Shown here: positions 1 to 4,328 of the stretch, piece after piece | How positions within the stretch are numbered: position 1 is the first letter of the stretch | How the letters are laid out: each line of letters starts with the position of its first letter | Source of the DNA: Vitreoscilla sp. | GTDB taxonomy: Bacteria; Pseudomonadota; Gammaproteobacteria; Burkholderiales; Burkholderiaceae | NCBI GenBank assembly: GCA_014378125.1 | Contig: JACMOG010000930.1 | Span: 1-7,305, forward strand | Direction of reading: 5' to 3' | DNA length: 7,305 nt | Made by a program: the position numbers and the translations under genes | Notes under the pieces: generated by a model | The model's database searches: none | What the model saw: the letters and a program-made list of their open reading frames with translations, nothing else | What the model was told of the DNA's origin: nothing

Positions 1-111
1 CCGGGCCGGGCCAACGTGATCCAGTGCGCCCCGTATCTGCCGGATAGCGAGGGGTCTTGCAGTGCGGCGGTCGATCCGCGGGGGTTCGGGCTCTCGGCCG
101 GGAGCAACTAG
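1..111 (+). CDS. 3' end of an unrecognised gene (partial)
   Basis: Frame 1 is open from the window edge to a TAG at 109-111, giving a 36-residue C-terminal tail ending GFGLSAGSN. Thirty-one of the 36 codons end in G or C, as expected for coding DNA in this genome. The other two plus-strand frames close within 45 bases. The tail has two cysteines and no motif I recognise, so no function is proposed. The minus strand is also open here, so the strand is not certain. Its neighbour downstream is the aminotransferase remnant in the same orientation, about 100 bases away. Confidence 0.35.
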   Translation, partial: PGRANVIQCAPYLPDSEGSCSAAVDPRGFGLSAGSN

Positions 112-146
112 AGCATGATCCGACCAATCGGGTTCACCTGTCGGAT

Positions 147-156
147 AAACATGTTT
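147..156. promoter_or_regulatory. 10-bp perfect palindrome AAACATGTTT
   Basis: AAACATGTTT is a perfect palindrome in the AT-richer spacer upstream of the aminotransferase remnant, about 60 bases before its first GTG. This is the size and setting of a dimeric regulator's operator, but no binding protein can be assigned and no convincing promoter is visible beside it. Confidence 0.2.
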
Positions 157-179
157 GCCCTTACTCAGAAGCTAGATTG

Positions 180-205
180 CAGTCCGATCCACTTCAATCG
201 GACTG
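180..205. repeat. Inverted repeat, 9-bp arms, 8-nt loop
   Basis: CAGTCCGAT (180-188) and ATCGGACTG (197-205) are perfect reverse complements around the loop CCACTTCA. The element lies just 5' of the aminotransferase remnant's start and just 3' of the stop of the minus-strand lipoprotein gene. It could be an operator or leader hairpin of the former, or a transcript-end hairpin of the latter. There is no T-run on either side, so it is not a typical intrinsic terminator. Confidence 0.4.
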
Positions 206-209
206 GGTT

Positions 210-482
210 CTAGCGTGCTGAAGGTGGGGCGGGGGGCGCATGCGCCGCCGTTCCTGGTGATGGACGTGATCGCGGCTGCGAATGCTCGGCAGGCGGTGTT
301 GGGCCCTGCGGGTCCGCGGGTGATCCGGATGGAGGTGGGGCAGCCTGGGACGGGGGCGCCGGCGGGGGCGGTGGCGGGGCCGGCTTGGGCGTCACGCAGC
401 CGGCCAGGCACAGCGCGGCCAGGGTGGCGGCCACGCCGAGCGCCGCGCGTGTCGGCTTGGAGGGGACTTCAATCGGTGACAT
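210..482 (-). CDS. Pro-rich lipoprotein downstream of glrK, probably 3'-truncated
   Basis: This 90-residue product begins with a lipoprotein signal peptide: a short Arg/Lys-containing head, a hydrophobic stretch (residues 13-27) and the lipobox LAGC, with Cys29 as the lipidated residue. Val30 after the Cys argues for sorting to the outer membrane. A proline run follows (residues 35-48). The ATG at 482 lies inside the last codons of glrK (14-base overlap), which suggests translational coupling. In enterobacteria the gene in this place is qseG (yfhG), also an outer-membrane lipoprotein but over 200 residues long; the match here is positional and structural only. After about residue 47 the codons shift to A/T-ending ones (CCA, CCT, TCA, GGA) and the DNA is the antisense of the aminotransferase fragment. 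The last 40 or so residues are therefore probably out-of-context sequence added by a rearrangement. Confidence 0.6.
   Translation of the reverse strand: MSPIEVPSKPTRAALGVAATLAALCLAGCVTPKPAPPPPPPAPPSQAAPPPSGSPADPQGPTPPAEHSQPRSRPSPGTAAHAPPAPPSAR
215..376 (+). pseudogene. 5' fragment of a PLP-dependent aminotransferase (class I/II)
   Basis: Reading from a GTG at 215, residues 11-18 (PPFLVMDV) are followed by Ala-rich IAAANAR and, at residues 36-46, the block VIRMEVGQPGT. The series 'PPF-VM-(I/L)-AAA-(D)VI-MEVGQP' is the conserved N-terminus of class I/II aminotransferases of the aspartate-aminotransferase fold, where the EVGQP/EVGEP block helps form the substrate pocket. After about residue 54 (GAVA) the similarity stops and the frame continues only as antisense of the lipoprotein and glrK genes. 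The PLP-binding lysine and about 330 residues are missing, so the fragment cannot be an enzyme. The exact start is uncertain: another GTG lies at 224. Recognition is from memory of the family, without an alignment. Confidence 0.65.
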
Positions 483-1893
483 GGGGAAGCTCGATTCGAA
501 AATGGGCGCCGGGCCCGTCGGGCAGCAGGTTCACGCTGCCGCCATGGGCCTGCACGTACTCGCGCACGATCGACAGCCCGATGCCGGTGCCGCGCACCGC
601 GTCGACGGGTTGTACCTCGCCGCGGAAGAACGGCTCGAAGATGCGCTCGCGGTCGCCGGGCGCGACGCCCGGGCCTTGGTCGCGCAGGTCGATGCACACC
701 TTGGAAGGCTGCGACGACAACGTGATGGTGAGGGTGCCGCCCACGGGGCTGAAGCGTATCGAATTGGACAACAGATTGCCTAGCGCCGCCGACAGCTTGT
801 CCGCATCGACCGCCAGCACCGGCGCCTCGCCGTCCAGCTGGATGCTGAGTTGGCGGGCCTGCCACTGCAGCCGCTGCTCCTGCACCAGCGCATGAAGCAG
901 GCCGCGCAGGTCGGTGTCGCTGCGGTCGAGCCGGCGCGCCTCGAAGGCCGCGGCGTTGGAGCGCAGCAGCGCCTCGATCTGGTTCTGCAGCGTGGCGGTG
1001 TTGTGGCCGAGGATGCGCGCGATCTCGCGCTGGTCGGCGGTCATCGGGCCGGCCACGCCGTCCTCCAGCAGCGCCACGCCCTCGCGCAGCGCGGCCAGCG
1101 GCGTCTTCAGCTCGTGCGAGGTGTAGCGCAGGAAGCGCGCCTTGTCCTCGTCGAGCTCCTTCAGACGCAGGCGCAACCACTCCAGGCGACGGCCGGGCGA
1201 GCGCATGTCGCTGGGCCCGCGGATGTCCACCGGATGGTCGAGCCGGTTCTCGCCCAGGCCGGCGATGGCGCGCTCCAGGCGCTTGAGCGGGCGCGTCAGC
1301 CAGACGCCGAAGGCCAGGGCCAGCAAGGCCGCCAGCACGATCGCGCCCAGCACCTGCGCGCCCACCGACGCGCGGCCGGCCTCCAGTTGCGCCTGCAGCG
1401 CGGCGTTGCGCGCCTCGCCGCCGCGGCGCACGGCCTCCGCGATCTGGGCGTTGAGCCGGTCGAGTGCGCGGAACTGCGTGTCGAGCGCGTCCTCGCGTTG
1501 CTGCACGGAGGCCTTGGGCCAGCCCAGAACGTCCTTGATCGGCGGCACCTGCGCCAGCCATTGCTTCGGCAGCTCCGGTGGCAGCTCGTGGCGCCCCATC
1601 TCGCCCAGCAGCCGCGTGGCGTCGTCGGCCGACTGCGTGAAACCACGCAGCAGCGACGGGTCGTCCAGCACGATGTACTGGCGCGCGCTGCGCTCCATGG
1701 CCACGCGCAGCTCGACGAGCTGGCGCGCGTCCACGGTCAGCAGCGAGGCGGTCTCGGTGGCCGCCCGGCTCTGCGCCATCACCCGTTCGAGCGTGAACAG
1801 GCCGCCCAGCGAGGCGGCGGCGAGCAGACCGGCGATCAGCAGGAAGGCGGCGAACAGGGTCTGCCGGAACGACAGGCGCAGGAGGTTGGACAA
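469..1893 (-). CDS. glrK: GlrK/QseE-type membrane sensor histidine kinase
   Basis: A complete 474-residue kinase; E. coli GlrK is 475. Layout: transmembrane helix 1 (about 12-34), a periplasmic helical sensor (35-178), helix 2 (179-199), HAMP (200-252), the H-box SHELKTP with phospho-acceptor His260, N-box Asn373/Asn377, G1 DQGPG (405-409), F-box (419-423) and G2 GTGIG (435-439). Family signatures include MERS-RQY-VLDDP (67-79), GPSDMRS (226-232) and the segment after the H-box, LAALREG then GP-T-Q-E. GlrK phosphorylates the sigma-54 activator GlrR, which in enterobacteria drives the sRNA gene glmY. The gene is divergent from the ketopantoate-reductase gene and overlaps the lipoprotein gene downstream; glrR is not found. 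Start: TTG at 1893 is the only start codon between the divergent gene and helix 1, though it lacks a clear ribosome-binding site. The open frame runs on to 2529, but that part is antisense to the neighbour. Confidence 0.88.
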   Translation of the reverse strand: MSNLLRLSFRQTLFAAFLLIAGLLAAASLGGLFTLERVMAQSRAATETASLLTVDARQLVELRVAMERSARQYIVLDDPSLLRGFTQSADDATRLLGEMGRHELPPELPKQWLAQVPPIKDVLGWPKASVQQREDALDTQFRALDRLNAQIAEAVRRGGEARNAALQAQLEAGRASVGAQVLGAIVLAALLALAFGVWLTRPLKRLERAIAGLGENRLDHPVDIRGPSDMRSPGRRLEWLRLRLKELDEDKARFLRYTSHELKTPLAALREGVALLEDGVAGPMTADQREIARILGHNTATLQNQIEALLRSNAAAFEARRLDRSDTDLRGLLHALVQEQRLQWQARQLSIQLDGEAPVLAVDADKLSAALGNLLSNSIRFSPVGGTLTITLSSQPSKVCIDLRDQGPGVAPGDRERIFEPFFRGEVQPVDAVRGTGIGLSIVREYVQAHGGSVNLLPDGPGAHFRIELPHVTD

Positions 1894-1924
1894 GCCGGTG
1901 CGTGCAAGAGGTGCGAAGAGCGCA

Positions 1925-1954
1925 TTGTCACGCGAGCCGGCATTGCTCGATACT
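1925..1954 (+). promoter_or_regulatory. Sigma-70-like promoter with a palindrome over the -10
   Basis: TTGTCA (1925-1930, five of six to TTGACA) and GATACT (1949-1954, four of six to TATAAT) are separated by 18 bases. They lie 36 bases before the ATG of the ketopantoate-reductase-family gene. The palindrome CTCGA-TAC-TCGAG (1946-1958) covers the -10 element and could be an operator. The same spacer must also hold the divergent glrK promoter, so a regulator here might affect both genes. Confidence 0.45.
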
Positions 1955-1975
1955 CGAGGGATTCGGCGAAAGCTT

Positions 1976-1982
1976 GGAAGGG
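1976..1982 (+). promoter_or_regulatory. Shine-Dalgarno site GGAAGGG
   Basis: GGAAGGG stands seven bases before the ATG at 1990 and fixes that start for the ketopantoate-reductase-family protein. It also explains why the plus-strand frame open since 850 is not the real gene. Confidence 0.6.
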
Positions 1983-1989
1983 TGCGCGA

Positions 1990-2913
1990 ATGAAGATCCT
2001 GATCGTCGGCGCCGGGTCCACCGGCGGATATTTCGGCGCGCGCCTGATGCAGGCGGGGCGCGACGTGACGTTCCTCGTGCGTCCCGCGCGCGCGGCCGCG
2101 CTGCGCGAGACGGGCCTGCAGGTGCTGAGCCCGCTCGGCGACTTCTCCGTCACGCCGCGCCTGGTGCAGGCGGGCCGGATCGAGCAGCCCTACGACGTCG
2201 TGCTGGTGACGGTGAAGGCGTTCGGCCTGGCCGGCGCGATGGCCGACTTCGCTCCCTCCGTCGGCCCGCAGACGCTGATCCTGCCCGTCCTCAACGGCAT
2301 GAAGCACATCGACGACCTGCAGGCGTGCTTCGGTGCCGAGCGGGTGGCGGGCGGCGTGTGCCGCGTGTCCACCACTCTCGAGGAACAGGGCCGCATCGTG
2401 CACCTGTCGCCCCTGCACGAACTCGTCTACGGCGAACTCGATGGCCGCAACACGGCGCGCATCGAGGCGTTGCACGCGTTCATGAGCGACGCCGGATTCG
2501 ACGCGCAGCTGAGCCCGCGCATCGCGCAAGGCCTGTGGGACAAGTGGATCCTGCTCGCCACGCTGGGCGGCATCTGCACGCTGGCGCGCAGCAACGTGGG
2601 CGAGATCGCGGCCACCGACGGCGGCGCCGAGTTCGTGCGCGCCTTCTTCGCCGAGGCCGTGGCCGTGGCCAGCGCGGCGGGCTTCGCGCCCAGCCCGGGC
2701 GCCGTCGACTTCATCCTGGGCGTGCTCACGGCGCCCGGCTCGCCGCTCACGTCGTCCATGTACCGCGACCTGGTGGGCGGCGAACGCGTGGAGTGCGACC
2801 AGATCCTGGGCGACCTGCGCGCGCGGGCGCGCCGCGCGAACGTGGCCACGCCGCTGGTGTCGGCCGCCTTCATCCAGCTCGACGCCTACCAGCGCCGGCG
2901 CGATCCTCGCTAG
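1990..2913 (+). CDS. 2-dehydropantoate 2-reductase family protein (PanE/ApbA fold)
   Basis: 307 residues, near the usual length. True PanE reduces 2-dehydropantoate to pantoate with NADPH in the cytoplasmic pantothenate/CoA pathway. The Rossmann motif GAGSTGGYFG is at 7-16, Lys76 matches the NADPH-contacting Lys72 of E. coli PanE, Asn102 in VLNGM matches Asn98, Lys185 matches catalytic Lys176, and Glu268 in the SSMYRD...VECDQ block matches Glu256. The two asparagines that follow the catalytic lysine in E. coli (Asn180 and Asn184 in KLAVNCVIN) are Leu189 and Gly193 here (KWILLATLG). This 'ATL-G' form is, as I recall, common in proteobacterial paralogues annotated as ketopantoate reductase. The substrate may therefore differ, and I withhold the symbol panE. 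Neighbours (a sensor kinase and a response regulator) give no metabolic context. The start has a good ribosome-binding site, and the last codons before the TAG form a basic tail (QRRRDPR). Confidence 0.88.
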   Translation: MKILIVGAGSTGGYFGARLMQAGRDVTFLVRPARAAALRETGLQVLSPLGDFSVTPRLVQAGRIEQPYDVVLVTVKAFGLAGAMADFAPSVGPQTLILPVLNGMKHIDDLQACFGAERVAGGVCRVSTTLEEQGRIVHLSPLHELVYGELDGRNTARIEALHAFMSDAGFDAQLSPRIAQGLWDKWILLATLGGICTLARSNVGEIAATDGGAEFVRAFFAEAVAVASAAGFAPSPGAVDFILGVLTAPGSPLTSSMYRDLVGGERVECDQILGDLRARARRANVATPLVSAAFIQLDAYQRRRDPR

Positions 2914-2969
2914 CCGCCACGGCGTTCGACCACGCGTATGAATTCGACCGGACGCCTCCGCGTTCTGGC

Positions 2970-2975
2970 TAAACT
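2970..2975 (+). promoter_or_regulatory. -10-like TAAACT six bases before the start codon
   Basis: GGCTAAACT ends six bases before the ATG at 2982, and no Shine-Dalgarno sequence lies between 2914 and 2981. A -10 placed so close would start the transcript at or next to the ATG, giving a leaderless mRNA for the response regulator. No clear -35 is seen at 16-18 bases. Confidence 0.35.
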
Positions 2976-2981
2976 GCGTCG

Positions 2982-3581
2982 ATGCCGAATTCCCGTCCGC
3001 CGCAGGGCCTGCCCTCCTATTCCACGGCCCACCTGGCTCGCCGACTCGGGGTATCCGTGCCCACCGTCCAGCGCTGGGTCGACCTCGGGCACCTGAAGGC
3101 CTGGAAGACCGTGGGCGGCCATCGCCGCATCGACACCGAGAGCGCCGAGGGCTTCATCCGCACGCAGATGCAGCAGCGCGGCGGCGCCGCGGCAGAGGCC
3201 GTGGCGCCGTTCTCGGTGCTCGTGGTGGACCACAGCGCCGACGACCGCGACCTGCTGTGCGCGCTGGTGGAGATCGCGGTGCCCGGCGCGCGCGTCATCG
3301 TGGCGCCCAACGGCTTCGATGCACTCGTCGAGGTGGGCAAGGCGATGCCCGACCTGATCGTCACCGACATCACGATGCCGCACATGGACGGCGTCGAGAT
3401 GATCCGCCACCTGTCCACGCAGGGCAACTCGCGGCCGCCGGCCATCGTGGCGGTGTCGTCGCATTCGGCTGCGCACGTCGACAAGCTGGGCGGCCTGCCG
3501 GCCGGGGTCACGCTGCTGTCCAAGCCGGTCGACCCGGCGCGTTTCGTCGAGACGGTCAACGCGGCACTGGACGGGAGCTGA
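2982..3581 (+). CDS. Response regulator with N-terminal MerR/excisionase-type HTH
   Basis: 199 residues in two parts. Residues 11-50 form an excisionase/MerR-type winged helix: STAHLARRLGVSVPTVQRW is the helix-turn-helix, and GHLKAWKTVGGHRRI is the wing typical of the HTH_17/MerR class. Residues 77-196 are a receiver domain: phospho-acceptor Asp129 in VTDITMPHMDG, Ser159 in the switch position and Lys181 in SKPVD. This is the reverse of the usual order (receiver first, DNA-binding domain last). The metal-binding acidic pair is Asp83-His84 (VVDHS) rather than Asp-Asp, so the residue that normally binds Mg2+ directly is replaced. The protein should bind DNA in the cytoplasm; its target and partner kinase are unknown. 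No kinase gene stands beside it. It converges on the CheY-like gene, with hairpins between, and its TGA is part of the first hairpin. Confidence 0.85.
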   Translation: MPNSRPPQGLPSYSTAHLARRLGVSVPTVQRWVDLGHLKAWKTVGGHRRIDTESAEGFIRTQMQQRGGAAAEAVAPFSVLVVDHSADDRDLLCALVEIAVPGARVIVAPNGFDALVEVGKAMPDLIVTDITMPHMDGVEMIRHLSTQGNSRPPAIVAVSSHSAAHVDKLGGLPAGVTLLSKPVDPARFVETVNAALDGS

Positions 3582-3599
3582 CTGCCTGAAAGGCAGTCA
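3579..3599. terminator. 9-bp stem hairpin with GAA loop at a gene end
   Basis: TGACTGCCT (3579-3587), loop GAA, AGGCAGTCA (3591-3599): a perfect stem that begins with the stop codon of the response regulator gene. It lies between convergent genes and could end transcription from both sides, but neither strand has the T-run of a classical intrinsic terminator. Confidence 0.5.
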
Positions 3600-3641
3600 T
3601 CCTGCGCGCAGTCGCAGGATCCATCCCTTGAAAGGCAGTCA
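3587..3641. repeat. 13-bp direct repeat TGAAAGGCAGTCA, two copies
   Basis: Perfect copies lie at 3587-3599 and 3629-3641, 42 bases apart. An inverted copy of part of the unit, TGACTGCCT, lies at 3579-3587. That left arm can pair with either direct copy, so a short hairpin or a long one enclosing the 3599-3620 stem is possible. The second copy ends nine bases from the stop of the opposing CheY-like gene. Confidence 0.6.
3599..3620. terminator. 8-bp stem hairpin between convergent genes
   Basis: ATCCTGCG (3599-3606) pairs with CGCAGGAT (3613-3620) around a six-base loop. It directly abuts the previous hairpin, sharing base 3599, so the two cannot both form to full length. There is no T-run. 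Confidence 0.4.
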
Positions 3642-3649
3642 CGCGCGGG

Positions 3650-4009
3650 TCAGGACGCCAGCGAGTCCACCAGCTTGGCCAGCTGAGAGGCCTGCGCGGG
3701 CTTCTGCAGGAAGCCGTCGAAGCCGGCGCGGCCGGCCTCGTCGCCGGTCTTGGTCCAGTCCTGGCCGGTCAGGGCGATCAGCACCGCGCGTTCGCCCAGG
3801 CGCGAGCGGAATTCCTTGGCGGTGTCGAAGCCGTCCAGCATGGGCATCTGCAGGTCGATGAACGCGATGTCCGGCGTGAACTTCGAGGTCAGCTCGACCG
3901 CGCTCTCGCCGTCGTAGGCGACCTCGGTCTCGTGTCCCAGCAGCTTGAAGAAGGTCGCCAGGGTATCGGCGTTGTCGCGGGAGTCGTCGACGAAAAGGAT
4001 CTTGGCCAC
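3650..4009 (-). CDS. Single-domain CheY-like response regulator
   Basis: 119 residues forming a receiver domain and nothing else. The acidic pair is Asp8-Asp9 (FVDDS), the phospho-acceptor is Asp52 (FIDLQMPMLDG), the switch Thr is 81 (ALTGQ) and the conserved Lys is 103 (QKPAQ). All key residues are present, so phosphorylation is expected. With no output domain it should act by protein contact or as a phosphate carrier. It is not recognisably CheY or Spo0F by context: there are no chemotaxis genes nearby. The start is GTG, supported by AGGA seven bases upstream, and the gene follows the DUF1328 gene after nine bases. The nearest histidine-kinase-type gene on the strand is the broken hybrid sensor upstream, so its present partner is unknown. 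Confidence 0.88.
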   Translation of the reverse strand: MAKILFVDDSRDNADTLATFFKLLGHETEVAYDGESAVELTSKFTPDIAFIDLQMPMLDGFDTAKEFRSRLGERAVLIALTGQDWTKTGDEAGRAGFDGFLQKPAQASQLAKLVDSLAS

Positions 4010-4016
4010 GGGGTTG

Positions 4017-4021
4017 TCCTA
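4017..4021 (-). promoter_or_regulatory. Ribosome-binding site built from the upstream stop codon (TAGGA)
   Basis: On the minus strand, TAGGA contains the DUF1328 stop TAG and lies seven bases before the GTG of the CheY-like gene. Ribosomes ending on the first gene would sit over the start site of the second, so the two are probably translationally coupled. It also supports GTG at 4009 as the start. Confidence 0.55.
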
Positions 4022-4189
4022 GAGTTTCTTCGCCACGGTGACGCCCAGCAGGATGAACACGACCACCAGCCCGAGGAAGATGTAGAAGATCGTCTTGGCG
4101 ACGACCGCGGCGCCCGCCGCGATGCCCGTGAAGCCCAGGAGGCCGGCCACGATGGCGATGATTGCGAAGATGAGTGCCCAGCGAAGCAT
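4019..4189 (-). CDS. DUF1328 small membrane protein (YtjA type)
   Basis: A 56-residue protein beginning MLRWALIFAIIA and ending TVAKKL. It has two hydrophobic helices (about 4-24 and 33-51) around the short linker AAGAAVVAK. The MLRWAL start, the GLLGFTGIAAGAA middle and the IFYIFLGLVVVF helix are the hallmarks of the DUF1328 family, whose role is unknown. It should lie in the inner membrane. It is followed nine bases later by the CheY-like gene, with the stop codon inside that gene's ribosome-binding site. A weak site (GGGAA, eight bases before the ATG) supports the start. The 139 bases upstream (4190-4328) hold no gene and no promoter I can call with confidence. Such families are often stress-linked, but nothing in the sequence shows the regulation. 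Confidence 0.9.
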   Translation of the reverse strand: MLRWALIFAIIAIVAGLLGFTGIAAGAAVVAKTIFYIFLGLVVVFILLGVTVAKKL

Positions 4190-4328
4190 GATGTGCGTTC
4201 CCGTTGGAATGTTTGGAGGGGATGGCGCTCATCTTCCGACGACCACGGTCGCGTGGGCCTAGGCGGACAGCGCGACGCGTTGTGGGACAGCACCGACACG
4301 GTTCAGCGCTCCGCGCCGTCGCGGGCCT

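Noticed and set aside
172..411. Minus-strand 79-residue frame with high GC3
   Set aside because: It is the wobble-matched antisense of the aminotransferase fragment and has no recognisable protein features.
191..476. 11-bp direct repeat ACTTCAATCGG at 191-201 and 466-476
   Set aside because: Several 11-bp matches are expected by chance in a window of this size; there is no flanking similarity.
850..1989. Plus-strand open frame running into the reductase (687 residues)
   Set aside because: It is antisense to glrK and shows only frame-shadow composition rich in Arg, Gln and Ala. The reductase has its own ATG and ribosome-binding site at 1990.
1894..2529. N-terminal extension of the histidine kinase frame (686 residues in all)
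   Set aside because: It is antisense to the ketopantoate-reductase-family gene and resembles no sensor domain. Starting at TTG 1893 gives 474 residues, the length of GlrK.
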